Assembly: GCA_963966275.1 (NCBI GenBank)
Contig: CAWZYQ010000008.1
Location: forward strand, 1-49,339
Origin: UBA10427 sp003500135
GTDB taxonomy: Bacteria > Bacteroidota > Bacteroidia > Cytophagales > Cyclobacteriaceae
Length of the DNA: 49,339 nt
Direction: 5' to 3'
Positions 16,951 through 25,388 of this stretch are shown one piece after another. Position numbers and translations under genes: made by a program. The notes under the pieces are model-generated. The model did not search any database and had not been told where the DNA came from. It saw only the letters and a list, made by a program, of their open reading frames with translations. Each line of letters starts with the position of its first letter. Positions within the stretch are counted from its first letter, which is position 1.

Positions 16951-18177
16951 ATGAATTTGAAACCCAGCATTATTAGCGCGACACTTCTCATTTTTACCTT
17001 ATCTGCTACGATCTCATGTACCGGAAAGAAAGACAAAGACTCCCGTGAAAAGGGTTCCGCTTTTGTCGACACGGAAAGTCCGGAAAAACTTTGGCTTTTT
17101 GTGGGTACCTATACCCGAAAAGAGGGCCATGTTGACGGCCAGGCCGATGGGCTGCTCTGGTACGAACTCGACACCACCATGCGCGAAATCAAACTGATCG
17201 ATACCTACACCGATATCGTCAATCCTTCCTACATCACCATCCATCCTGAGGGCAGGTATATTTATGCCGTCAGTGAAACAGCGGGAGATGAAAACATGCC
17301 TCATGGTGAAGTATTCACTTTGAAGATCAATACCTCCGCAAAAAAACTGGAGCTGGTAAACAAGGTTTCTTCAGAGGGCGATTACCCCTGCTATATTACA
17401 ACCGACAAAGATGGAGAATCTGTCATGGTGGCCAACTATGGCGCCGGCAATATCGCCTTTTACCCGATCAACGAAGATGGTGCGCTGGATTCTGCCACAT
17501 CCATCATGAAACACACTGGTCAGGGGCCGCATGAACGCCAGGCAAGCCCGCATGCTCACATGGTATTACCGGGCCCGGAAAACGACTATATCCTGGCCGT
17601 CGACCTGGGAACAGATGAAATCTACAGCTACCCGGTCGATTACCAGATGCAAATGCTCACCAAGCAGCAGGTGGCTGGCGCCACCCTGCCGGGTGCAGGA
17701 CCACGACACATCACTTTTCATCCACTTAGAAAATATGCCTATGTAGTGAATGAACTGAATGGCACCGTTGAAGTTTTCCACTACCACGATGCATTGGGCA
17801 CACTGGAAAGGCTGCAATCGATCAGCACGGTAGAGGAAGGACAAAACGGTAATGAAGCTGCCTGTGCCGATATTCATATGTCGCCCGACGGAAGGTATTT
17901 ATATGCTTCCAACCGGGGCGATTTCAACAACATTGTGACGTTTAAAGTGGATCAAAGGACGGGAAGACTGGAGCAAATGGGACATATCAGCACCAATGGC
18001 AAAACGCCCAGGAATTTTGTGGTCAGCGACGACGGCACTTTTGTTCTGGCCGCCAATCAGGACAGCAACAATATCGCCTACTTTTTACGAAATAATGAAA
18101 CCGGGGAACTCACGGACACGGGAGTATCACTAGCGGTGCCAACACCGGTTTGCTTAAAATTGATGCAGGCCCTTTAA
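16951..18177 (+). CDS. Lactonase-family beta-propeller lipoprotein (6-phosphogluconolactonase-like)
   Basis: A 408-residue protein whose N-terminus (I-I-S-A-T-L-L-I-F-T-L-S-A-T-I-S-C) is a signal sequence followed by a cysteine near residue 23, consistent with a lipoprotein though the lipobox is loose. Residues about 45-405 form a seven-bladed lactonase-type propeller: F-V-G-T-Y-T, H-P-E-G-R-Y-I-Y-A-V-S-E, H-M-V-L-P-G-P-E, G-P-R-H-I-T-F-H-P, Y-V-V-N-E-L-N and S-P-D-G-R-Y-L-Y-A-S-N-R-G. Family members include YbhE-type 6-phosphogluconolactonases and related lactonases. An exported member may act on an external sugar lactone rather than in the pentose phosphate pathway (inference). It precedes a sugar porter gene by 48 bp, which supports joint use of an imported sugar. 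Confidence 0.85.
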   Translation: MNLKPSIISATLLIFTLSATISCTGKKDKDSREKGSAFVDTESPEKLWLFVGTYTRKEGHVDGQADGLLWYELDTTMREIKLIDTYTDIVNPSYITIHPEGRYIYAVSETAGDENMPHGEVFTLKINTSAKKLELVNKVSSEGDYPCYITTDKDGESVMVANYGAGNIAFYPINEDGALDSATSIMKHTGQGPHERQASPHAHMVLPGPENDYILAVDLGTDEIYSYPVDYQMQMLTKQQVAGATLPGAGPRHITFHPLRKYAYVVNELNGTVEVFHYHDALGTLERLQSISTVEEGQNGNEAACADIHMSPDGRYLYASNRGDFNNIVTFKVDQRTGRLEQMGHISTNGKTPRNFVVSDDGTFVLAANQDSNNIAYFLRNNETGELTDTGVSLAVPTPVCLKLMQAL

Positions 18178-18225
18178 GTCTGCCATCAAACCTGAATATA
18201 ATGAAAAACCCAAAAATGAACAGAA

Positions 18226-19533
18226 GTGAAAAAGTATGTATTCTTTAATGCGCTGGTAGCTGCCCTCGGTGGCTTCCTGTTCGGTTTCGACACCGCCGTG
18301 ATCTCTGGGGCGGAGCAGTCTATTCAAAACTTATGGCAACTCAACGACCTGATGCACGGATTGGCCGTAGCCATTGCCCTTTATGGAACGGTAATCGGCG
18401 CAATGGTCGGGGGCATTCCATCGAATAAATTCGGTCGCAAAAAGACATTAATTGCCATTGGCGCACTCTATTTTATTTCGGCTTTGGGATCTGCTATGGC
18501 CCCTGAGATCATTAGCTTCATGCTCTTTCGCTTTATTGGCGGTGTTGGCGTGGGTGTTTCCTCGGTAACGGCTCCCATGTATATATCCGAGATCTCACCG
18601 GCCAAATCGCGTGGTAGCCTGGTGGCTTTGTTTCAGTTCAATGTTGTTCTGGGGATTTTTATTGCCTACCTGTCCAATTACGCTATCGAAACAGCATTTG
18701 GCAGTTCGTGGCGTTTGATGTTGGGGATTGAATCTGTACCGGCATTGATTTTCTTCTTACTGGCGCTATTTATTCCCGAAAGCCCGCGATGGTTGCTGTT
18801 GCATGAAAACAACGAAGACAAAGCGCGGGATATACTTTCAAAAACAGATCCTGAAAACGTAGAAAAATCACTCGTGGCCATCAAAGAGTCGCGTATTACA
18901 AAAAAGGAAAGTCTGTTTACAAAAAAATTCTCGAAGCCCGTTATGCTGGCCTTTCTGTTTGCCTTTTTCAATCAGTTTGCGGGTATTAATGCCATAATCT
19001 ACTATGCCCCTCGGATTTTCGAGCTCACCGGACTTTCGGCTGACAGCTCGCTGATCTCTACCGCCGGCATTGGGCTGATCAACCTGATCTTTACAATGCT
19101 GGGTATGGTTGTCATCGACCGGGCCGGAAGAAAATTGCTGATGTACATCGGTTCGGTTGGATTAATCGCTACTTTATCGCTGGTTTCCAATGCCTTTTTC
19201 ACGAAAGAGTTCGAGTTTGTCTCCTACTATTTCTTCGTATACATCGCCTTTTTTGCCTTATCGCAGGGGGCTGTCATTTGGGTGTTTATTTCAGAGATCT
19301 TCCCGAATGTGGTTCGTGCTTACGGCCAGGCCCTGGGCAGTTTTACACATTGGATCTTCGCCGCGATCATCGCCAATATATTCCCGTTGTTCGTCAATAG
19401 TTACGATCCGGGATACATCTTTGGCTTCTTCGCTTTCATGATGGTTTTACAACTGCTCTACGTGTGGAAGCTTATGCCCGAAACCAAGGGGGTCAGCCTG
19501 GAAGAAATACAAGATAAGCTGGGTATACACTAA
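18226..19533 (+). CDS. Sugar porter (major facilitator superfamily)
   Basis: A 435-residue, 12-helix transporter with clear sugar-porter signatures: G-G-F-L-F-G-F-D-T-A-V-I-S-G in helix 1, N-K-F-G-R-K-K after helix 2, P-E-S-P-R-W-L before the central loop, D-R-A-G-R-K and the closing P-E-T-K-G-V-S-L-E-E-I. It imports a monosaccharide, probably by proton symport; the substrate (xylose, glucose, galactose or similar) cannot be read from the sequence. The start is GTG at 18226; an in-frame stop at 18217 rules out a longer product, and the nearby ATG codons are in another frame. The gene forms a likely pair with the upstream lactonase-like gene and is followed by a bidirectional terminator at 19647. 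Confidence 0.9.
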   Translation: MKKYVFFNALVAALGGFLFGFDTAVISGAEQSIQNLWQLNDLMHGLAVAIALYGTVIGAMVGGIPSNKFGRKKTLIAIGALYFISALGSAMAPEIISFMLFRFIGGVGVGVSSVTAPMYISEISPAKSRGSLVALFQFNVVLGIFIAYLSNYAIETAFGSSWRLMLGIESVPALIFFLLALFIPESPRWLLLHENNEDKARDILSKTDPENVEKSLVAIKESRITKKESLFTKKFSKPVMLAFLFAFFNQFAGINAIIYYAPRIFELTGLSADSSLISTAGIGLINLIFTMLGMVVIDRAGRKLLMYIGSVGLIATLSLVSNAFFTKEFEFVSYYFFVYIAFFALSQGAVIWVFISEIFPNVVRAYGQALGSFTHWIFAAIIANIFPLFVNSYDPGYIFGFFAFMMVLQLLYVWKLMPETKGVSLEEIQDKLGIH

Positions 19534-19646
19534 AGTTTTCTCTCTTTAGGGGCGATTATAATGCTACTGAGGCCGCACTATGGGATGTGGTGCGGTTCCC
19601 TATGCTGAAATCAAGCGCCTTGAGACATCTATCCGGAAGAAAAGAA

Positions 19647-19673
19647 AAGGCCGGCACATATCGCACCGGCCTT
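19647..19673. terminator. Bidirectional rho-independent terminator
   Basis: AAGGCCGG (19647-19654) and CCGGCCTT (19666-19673) form a perfect 8-bp stem with an 11-nt loop. A T-rich run follows on the plus strand, and on the minus strand TTTTCTTTTC follows. It sits between the sugar porter (plus) and DUF3127 (minus), so it can end both. Confidence 0.8.
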
Positions 19674-19695
19674 CAATGGTTTTTTATTAAACGTA

Positions 19696-20067
19696 TTAAA
19701 ATGGCAGATCATCATCGCCGGATTCATCTTCCAGAATATCAAATTCCGGCGGTAAGTCTGACTGGCCCTGTGATGGTGGTGGCGCATCAGCTACTGCCCC
19801 TCCCCCATTCTTATCGACCTTCCAGGCCTTTACATCCGTGTACCACCTTCCGTTGTACTCCCGGCTCTCCACATTCACGCTGAAAGTCACTTCTTCGCCT
19901 TCACTAAGGCCAAACTGATCAATCTTATCGCCCCAAACGGCAATACATACCTTTTTGGGATACTGTCCGGGTGTTTCTACGATATATTCCTGCTTTTTCC
20001 AGGGCCCATTTTTGCCCTGTCCCTCGGCTAACGGTAAAAGTTGTACAATTTTTCCTGATATCTCCAT
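19696..20067 (-). CDS. DUF3127 protein with SSB-like acidic C-terminal tail
   Basis: A 123-residue protein of the DUF3127 family, found mainly in Bacteroidota. Residues 1-85 form a beta-rich OB-like part (M-E-I-S-G-K-I-V-Q-L-L-P, K-K-Q-E-Y-I-V-E-T, Y-P-K-K-V-C-I-A-V-W-G-D-K-I, V-T-F-S-V-N-V-E-S-R-E-Y-N-G-R-W-Y-T-D-V-K-A-W). A Gly/Pro-rich linker follows (about 88-108) and then D-E-S-G-D-D-D-L-P-F as the last residues. The N-terminal half resembles the single-stranded DNA-binding fold, and the D-D-D-L-P-F tip closely mimics the D-D-D-I-P-F tip by which SSB recruits partner proteins. A single-stranded nucleic acid binding role is therefore plausible but not established. It is monocistronic, on the minus strand. 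Confidence 0.85.
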   Translation of the reverse strand: MEISGKIVQLLPLAEGQGKNGPWKKQEYIVETPGQYPKKVCIAVWGDKIDQFGLSEGEEVTFSVNVESREYNGRWYTDVKAWKVDKNGGGAVADAPPPSQGQSDLPPEFDILEDESGDDDLPF

Positions 20068-20191
20068 ATGCTATTTATAATTGTATTTATTTCCTTTTCG
20101 ACATGCCATTTCCGGATCAACAAATCTTGCGGGTAGTAGCCACAAACTTAAGGAAATATCGGGCAGAGGAAAAGCCGGAATTTGAAAAAAG

Positions 20192-20224
20192 AAGGTCAAA
20201 TGAAAAGAAAAGTTCTATGACCTT
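20192..20224 (-). terminator. Possible terminator of the cyclophilin gene
   Basis: AAGGTCA (20192-20198) pairs with TGACCTT (20218-20224), a 7-bp stem with a long A/T loop. Read on the minus strand it is followed by CTTTTTTC, so it may end the cyclophilin transcript. The stem is short and the loop long, hence low confidence. Confidence 0.35.
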
Positions 20225-20247
20225 TTTATTTGATGCTGCTCCTTGAT

Positions 20248-20871
20248 TTAAGGCAGTATTTCAGCTTTAATGATATAGTCCAGTTCCGGGTAATTTGTCT
20301 TCAACCAAGCATTTCCATAATGATATACCGGGTCCTGATATTCCGCGGGCTCAAAGCCATATTCCGGATAAAACTGCCTTACCACGTCCATACCTTCAAT
20401 CACTTCGCCAAAAGGCGGAAAACCTCTCAGGTCATTGAACATAATGGTATCGAGCGTAAGGTTATCATGATAATTGATAAAAATTTGTGTGGTACGACTT
20501 TCGGCTCCGTCGCGGGCATACGCCACTGTGCCTTTGAGGTTGGAGGCTAACACTTTTTCATCTGCAAGCGGCTTATCATCCCACTGTTGATTGGCCAGGC
20601 TATCGTCGTTGATACCAAACTGAACCACGTATTCGGGCTGAACGCGGAAAATAGCGATGTCGGTATAAAAACCGGATTTAACCAATTGATAAAAACGCTC
20701 GGCGCCAATAGGCGCCCAATCGCGATAAGTACGGATTATAAACGGCCCCTTTGTCGTTTCAAAGCGTACATCAAAAGTATCAGCATTTATTATTTTATTT
20801 GAATTATCTTTATTTTGACCGTAAGCCTGTAAAGAAAACATAAAGATGACAAGCAGACTGATGAATTTCAT
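20248..20871 (-). CDS. Exported cyclophilin-type peptidyl-prolyl isomerase
   Basis: The 207-residue product begins with a signal peptide (MKFISLLVIFMFSLQAYG, supporting ATG 20871 rather than the start 20 codons earlier) and carries a cyclophilin domain. Family landmarks are F-E-T-T-K-G-P-F-I-I-R, I-F-R-V-Q-P-E-Y-V-V-Q-F-G (with the catalytic-type arginine), G-T-V-A-Y-A-R-D, T-Q-I-F-I-N and P-F-G-E-V-I-E-G-M-D-V-V. It isomerises X-Pro bonds and probably assists protein folding in the periplasm. The core V-I-P-G-F of classical cyclophilins is changed to V-Q-P-E-Y, so the active pocket is somewhat divergent. It is read from the same strand as the BON-domain gene upstream, but a terminator at 20903-20928 separates them. 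Confidence 0.88.
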   Translation of the reverse strand: MKFISLLVIFMFSLQAYGQNKDNSNKIINADTFDVRFETTKGPFIIRTYRDWAPIGAERFYQLVKSGFYTDIAIFRVQPEYVVQFGINDDSLANQQWDDKPLADEKVLASNLKGTVAYARDGAESRTTQIFINYHDNLTLDTIMFNDLRGFPPFGEVIEGMDVVRQFYPEYGFEPAEYQDPVYHYGNAWLKTNYPELDYIIKAEILP

Positions 20872-20902
20872 AAGACGATAAGTTAACGACCTCAAAATAA
20901 AA

Positions 20903-20928
20903 AAGGTGGCGGAATTAACCGTCACCTT
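20903..20928 (-). terminator. Rho-independent terminator of the BON-domain gene
   Basis: A 10-bp stem (AAGGTGGCGG with CCGTCACCTT, one G-U pair) and six-base loop is followed on the minus strand by a run of T residues. It lies 25-50 bp beyond the stop of the BON-domain gene and ahead of the cyclophilin start. Confidence 0.75.
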
Positions 20929-20952
20929 CAATCTTTTATTTGCAGGGATATG

Positions 20953-22425
20953 TTATTCAATAATTAAATTGTTCTTCACTTCTAAAGCGCCTGCTTCGAA
21001 AGCATTGTACTCTGCATATACTTTTTCCCTGTATGAATCGACAACACCGTTGAGATGTGCCACCCCATTATTGACGTCGATTTTTATATCTTCTCTGTCG
21101 ACAAAAGGCGACCACCATAGTTCATCGGCAATGCTTGTTTCGAGGTTAACGTCCTCCATGGCTGTAAACCTATTATTGATTTCCGGAAGCGTGGTTAAAT
21201 CGGCATCAGGGCTATACCAGTTGTACTGCTGATCCATTACCAGTGCATAATTATGTACATCTATCACACCGGGCACTTCGCTTGCCAGGTATTCTGCCCT
21301 TTCTTTTTCAAAAGCCGTTTCCACTCTGCCCCTTAGGTACACCTGACCATTAAATGACCTTACATTGACCTCATAATGCTCAAGAAAGGGGTCTCTTTTG
21401 ATCCTTTTTTCAATGTTGGCCGTTATTTCTGCGTCTATAGGCACATTTGGTGGTGTAACATTAATTAAGTTTTCAACCTTCCAAACACCCACAACGTTTC
21501 TTGCATCTTTTTCAGCGGCTGTTTTAGCCCGTAGATGATCTACATTACCGCGCAATTTCACTTTTCCATTCGTAACCATCGTTTTGATGTCGTAAGCATT
21601 TACACGGGCATCATAAAACAAGGCATCCTCAACTGATCGCTTGATCTCCTGATCAGTTCTTTCAACAAATTTGTCCCGGATTACCTCGTCATCATCAACC
21701 CAGGGCCTTACTTCCAGGTTACTGATATCCACAGAGTTAACGTTGGCCACCCACGCATCTATTTCAGCGCGGTCTTTCTCATCAGCGCTACCTACTACAC
21801 CACTCAGGGTCACATCACCGTCATCAACTTCCACTTCGATCATGCCGTCATACACGCGAAAATCTGCTTTCAGGCGTTCTTCAATATCCTGTCTGATCTC
21901 CATATCGGGACGGTCTTCTTCCCATTCGAATATCAGATCATTTTGTACAGATTTCACCCCTTTGGTTCCTTTAACAATCCTTTCGGCAAGTTGCTTTTCC
22001 TGCCAGCTATTGACATCACCTTCCAACTGCACATGCCCATTGTTGGCCTCCACTTGTATTTCAAATGACTCAGTGGCCGGGTTTGTTATCAGGGCATAAT
22101 TGACATCACTGATCAACTCTTCATCATTTACTTCAGGAGTATATACTTCAACTCTGTCAATTACACCTCTCACTCCCTTAATCGCTTTGGTTATTTTGAT
22201 CACTTCATCCTTGGCAAGAATGTGATTCACATTACCATCTAAAATCACAATACCTTCATTCGTACTTACTTCAATATTTTGAGCAGCCAGTGGCTTATAT
22301 TGCTCAAAACGGTATTCAATTTCATCGGTAATCTGCATGTCCGTCATTTTTTTCTGCGAAAAAGCCGGCAGACATACACACACAATTACTAGTATTGCCA
22401 GAAATTTATCAGATATGTAATTCAT
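20953..22425 (-). CDS. Periplasmic protein with six BON domains
   Basis: The 490-residue product has a signal peptide (residues 1-24, ending PAFSQ). It is then built almost wholly of BON domains, at about 30-96, 101-168, 175-240, 258-323, 330-396 and 427-490. Each shows the D-x-x-I-x-x-x-I-E-x-R pattern, a G-x-V-x-L-x-G-x-V strand and a helix ending in G-V-x-x-V-x-N. BON domains occur in OsmY-like and secretin-associated proteins and are thought to bind lipid or membrane surfaces. Six tandem copies is more than the two or three of OsmY. Expression under envelope or osmotic stress is a family-based guess; there is no clear promoter box upstream. The ATG at 22425 follows a good purine-rich stretch (AGGAGGAAAT). 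Confidence 0.88.
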   Translation of the reverse strand: MNYISDKFLAILVIVCVCLPAFSQKKMTDMQITDEIEYRFEQYKPLAAQNIEVSTNEGIVILDGNVNHILAKDEVIKITKAIKGVRGVIDRVEVYTPEVNDEELISDVNYALITNPATESFEIQVEANNGHVQLEGDVNSWQEKQLAERIVKGTKGVKSVQNDLIFEWEEDRPDMEIRQDIEERLKADFRVYDGMIEVEVDDGDVTLSGVVGSADEKDRAEIDAWVANVNSVDISNLEVRPWVDDDEVIRDKFVERTDQEIKRSVEDALFYDARVNAYDIKTMVTNGKVKLRGNVDHLRAKTAAEKDARNVVGVWKVENLINVTPPNVPIDAEITANIEKRIKRDPFLEHYEVNVRSFNGQVYLRGRVETAFEKERAEYLASEVPGVIDVHNYALVMDQQYNWYSPDADLTTLPEINNRFTAMEDVNLETSIADELWWSPFVDREDIKIDVNNGVAHLNGVVDSYREKVYAEYNAFEAGALEVKNNLIIE

Positions 22426-22677
22426 TATTTCCTCCTTTTATTTAATCTTTTAAAGTCAAAGAAAAGGAAATACCATGCCATGCTAAAAATGGCCGAAAAC
22501 TGTCTGATATAATAGGTATTTGATTAAATCAGGGAGTCTTTTTATTGAAAAACTGAAACAGGTGTTGCCTAATTTCTACACACGATTTCAGGATAATTTG
22601 CCTATCGCGCTGCAATGCACCAATGCATTTTGGCATTGTTTTTTCATATTATCTGACAGAACCAAACAACTGAAAGT

Positions 22678-22998
22678 ATGTCTTTTCATAATATGAACTC
22701 ACTTTCACAAACGATGTCGCGCCTGCGAGATCAGGGAATAAAAGAAGAGTATATGATCCGGAATGAAAACCTGATCAATCAGCAAACCAAGCGACAGTTT
22801 ACCCCTGAAGAGGTCAGTATTAAAAAACAATACAGGTTTGAGGGTGAAAGCAACCCATCAGACATGAGTATTCTTTATTTGCTGGAAACCAATTCAGGTG
22901 AAGAAGGTGTACTGATCAACAACTATGGCGCCGACCGGGACGACAGTGTCTCGAATTTTATAAAAAGAGCGGAATGGAAAAAGGGCAAAACAGTATAA
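22678..22998 (+). CDS. Small conserved protein of unknown function
   Basis: A 106-residue acidic protein without signal peptide or membrane segment. It starts S-F-H-N-M-N-S-L-S-Q-T-M-S-R-L-R-D-Q-G and has Y-R-F-E-G-E-S-N-P-S-D-M-S-I-L-Y-L-L-E-T near residues 52-71, then G-V-L-I-N-N-Y-G-A. I recall this pattern from small Bacteroidota proteins whose database name is phosphoribosylpyrophosphate synthetase, but nothing here resembles that enzyme's nucleotide- or ribose-phosphate-binding loops, so I would not use the name. It stands alone, with a terminator-like hairpin at 23067-23092 downstream. Confidence 0.65.
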   Translation: MSFHNMNSLSQTMSRLRDQGIKEEYMIRNENLINQQTKRQFTPEEVSIKKQYRFEGESNPSDMSILYLLETNSGEEGVLINNYGADRDDSVSNFIKRAEWKKGKTV

Positions 22999-23066
22999 GG
23001 ACTATATCATGTTGACCAATGGCTAAAACTGATTAGCTAAGTAGTTGGTAGTTTTCAGTCCACAAA

Positions 23067-23092
23067 AAGCCTGCGGGAAATCCCGCAGGCTT
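23067..23092. terminator. Bidirectional rho-independent terminator
   Basis: AAGCCTGCGGGA (23067-23078) and TCCCGCAGGCTT (23081-23092) form a perfect 12-bp stem with a two-base loop. T residues follow on the plus strand, and TTTTTG follows on the minus strand. It lies between the small orphan gene (plus) and argJ (minus) and can end both. Confidence 0.88.
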
Positions 23093-23123
23093 ACTTTTTT
23101 ATGGCCTTATACTTTACAAAAAT

Positions 23124-24335
23124 TTAGGTAGTGTACACCGAATTGAAAAGCACATAATCTGTAGTCAGGTCCGAGCCCCAGCCAACAGCCTGAGCTTTTC
23201 CGGCACACATATCCAACTTAATTTCTATTTGCGATTCGCGAAGGAGCTTTTTCATAAAGTTACGGTCAAAATCCTGAGGTTTACCCTTTTCCAGCACTTT
23301 GATCAAATTGTCTTTTACCCCAAGGTACAGGTCTACTTTGGTGTAATCGAATTCAACACCGACATTTCCTGCTGCACAAATGATCCGGCCCCAGTTGGGA
23401 TCCCTACCGTAAACAGCGGCTTTTACCAGTGTTGAGTCAGAAATACCTCTTATGAGTTTCCTGGCAATATCTTCATCCGGGGCGTTTACCACTCTGTACT
23501 CCACAAATTTAGAGCTGCCTTCTCCGTCTGACACAATCAATTTAGCGAGGTGGATCATAATAGCAGTCAGATGTTCTTTAAAAATCTTGTAGCCCGGATC
23601 TTTTTTTGAAGTGATCATTTTATTTTCTGCCAGACCATTGCACATCACAGCTACCATGTCATTGGTAGAGGTATCGCCATCTACAGTGATCATGTTGAAT
23701 GATTTATCCACGGCTTCTTTGGTAGCTACTTTGAGCAATTTCGGATCAATAGCCGCATCTGATATAATAAAACCCAGCATGGTAGCCATATTGGGATGTA
23801 TCATACCCGATCCTTTGGCAATACCGGCGATATTTACTGTTTTTCCGTCTATTTCAAAGGCTTCAAAGCCTTCTTTCGCAAAAGTATCGGTAGTGAGTAT
23901 GGCATTGGCCGCAAAGGAACCTGCGCTGGACATGTCTGAAAGCTTGGAGGCATTTTCTTTAATGCCATTCACAATTTCTTCAGTGGGGAATGGCTCGCCA
24001 ATAAGGCCTGTTGAGGCAATGATGACCAGCTTTTCGTCAATATTTAACTCCTCTGCAGTAGTACGGGCCATAGCCAGTGCACCTTCATAGCCTTGTTGTC
24101 CCGTGCATGCGTTCGCATTTCCGGCATTGATCACAATCGCCTGGGCCTTGCCATCTTTGATATGGCCTTTCGATACTTTGATCGGTTCAGCAATCACTTT
24201 ATTCTGGGTAAAGGTTGCTGCCGCGCTCGCAGGTACTTCTGAAAAAATAATGGCCAGGTCGCGCCGCATGGATTTCACTCCGATGTGAGCGCCCCAGCAT
24301 TTGATGCCACGAACGTTCGTTATGTTGTTAATCAT
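23124..24335 (-). CDS. argJ: Glutamate N-acetyltransferase / amino-acid N-acetyltransferase
   Basis: The 403-residue product is an ArgJ family protein, which moves the acetyl group from N-acetylornithine to glutamate and in some species also acetylates glutamate from acetyl-CoA. The self-cleavage site is Ala184-Thr185 (H-P-N-M-A-T-M-L-G-F), with Thr185 becoming the N-terminal nucleophile of the beta chain. Other family marks are N-A-G-N-A-N-A-C-T-G-Q near residues 70-80 and a C-terminus in N-S-V-Y-T-T. It is the last gene of the minus-strand order argB, argD, argC, argJ, starting 18 bp after argC. Its presence favours the acetyl cycle, whereas several Bacteroidota use succinylated intermediates. 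Confidence 0.95.
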   Translation of the reverse strand: MINNITNVRGIKCWGAHIGVKSMRRDLAIIFSEVPASAAATFTQNKVIAEPIKVSKGHIKDGKAQAIVINAGNANACTGQQGYEGALAMARTTAEELNIDEKLVIIASTGLIGEPFPTEEIVNGIKENASKLSDMSSAGSFAANAILTTDTFAKEGFEAFEIDGKTVNIAGIAKGSGMIHPNMATMLGFIISDAAIDPKLLKVATKEAVDKSFNMITVDGDTSTNDMVAVMCNGLAENKMITSKKDPGYKIFKEHLTAIMIHLAKLIVSDGEGSSKFVEYRVVNAPDEDIARKLIRGISDSTLVKAAVYGRDPNWGRIICAAGNVGVEFDYTKVDLYLGVKDNLIKVLEKGKPQDFDRNFMKKLLRESQIEIKLDMCAGKAQAVGWGSDLTTDYVLFNSVYTT

Positions 24336-24353
24336 GTTGATTTTATTTGCTTT

Positions 24354-25388
24354 TTATGGGTTCAATGGAATTTGATTTAGACCGGAAGCTTCTTCCAGGC
24401 CAAGCATTAAATTCATATTCTGTACTGCCTGACCCGCGGCGCCGCGAACCAGGTTGTCAATTACACTAATGGTAATTATAAGATTGGTCCTTTCGTCATA
24501 CGTGGTAAAGATATTACAATAATTAGTACCCCTTACATCTTTAACACCCGGTGCGCTGTCAACTATCCTTATAAAGTCACTTTCCTGATAAAATGCCTTA
24601 TAAAAGTTGGAAACATCACGTGCCTTATCCGCATCTTTTGGTGTGGCATAAATAGTAGATAAAATGCCCCGGTCGATCGGTAACAGATGCGGTGTGAACT
24701 GAACTTTTAATTCCTGCTGGCCTATTCGATTTACTATTTGTTCTATTTCTATGGTATGCCGGTGGCTTTTTACACCATAGGCCTTGAAGTTATCGTTGAC
24801 ATTGGAAAAATGATTGACTGGCTTCGACTTTACGCCTGCGCCAGTAACCCCCGATTTTGAATCGACAATTAAATTGGGTCCCACCATATTGTTTTCTACA
24901 AGAGGAGCCAGGCCCAAAATAACGCTTGTCGGATAACACCCGGGATTAGCAAGTAGTTTAGCTCCTTTTATATCTTCACTGAATAGTTCCGGGATCCCGA
25001 AAACAGCAGTTTTAAACCCTTCTTTATAAACGTGATCCTTTTGATACCACTCTTTATACGTTTCCGGGTCTTTCAACCGGAAGTCACCGGAGAGGTCGAC
25101 GATTTTAAAATCTTTATCAGCGTGATCTTTAACAAAATCCATACTTACGCCATGTGGCAGAGCCAGAAAAACGAGCTCTACCTCGTGTTTACCTATATCT
25201 TTGATAGATATCAGGGTTTGGTCACATATATTTTTAAAAAAAGGATGGACATCCGAAAATTGTTCCCCTTTTCTGCTTTCTGAAGTGATAAAGGAGATTT
25301 CGACATCCGGATGATTTAGAAGTATTCTAACCAGTTCAGAGCCGGTATAACCTGTAGCTCCAATAATTCCTATTTTATGTTTAGGCAT
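24354..25388 (-). CDS. argC: N-acetyl-gamma-glutamyl-phosphate reductase
   Basis: The 344-residue product begins with an NADPH-binding loop (G-I-I-G-A-T-G-Y-T-G-S-E-L, residues 7-19). The catalytic cysteine is Cys151 in L-L-A-N-P-G-C-Y-P-T-S, and the region H-R-H-T-I-E-I-E-Q near residue 210 contains a conserved histidine. It reduces N-acetylglutamyl phosphate to the semialdehyde in the third step of ornithine synthesis. The length is normal. The start overlaps the argD stop by 8 bp, so translation is probably coupled. Confidence 0.95.
   Translation of the reverse strand: MPKHKIGIIGATGYTGSELVRILLNHPDVEISFITSESRKGEQFSDVHPFFKNICDQTLISIKDIGKHEVELVFLALPHGVSMDFVKDHADKDFKIVDLSGDFRLKDPETYKEWYQKDHVYKEGFKTAVFGIPELFSEDIKGAKLLANPGCYPTSVILGLAPLVENNMVGPNLIVDSKSGVTGAGVKSKPVNHFSNVNDNFKAYGVKSHRHTIEIEQIVNRIGQQELKVQFTPHLLPIDRGILSTIYATPKDADKARDVSNFYKAFYQESDFIRIVDSAPGVKDVRGTNYCNIFTTYDERTNLIITISVIDNLVRGAAGQAVQNMNLMLGLEEASGLNQIPLNP

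Noticed and set aside
22678..22998. Naming this protein as phosphoribosylpyrophosphate synthetase
   Set aside because: It is only 106 residues and has no PRPP-binding or nucleotide-binding motif.
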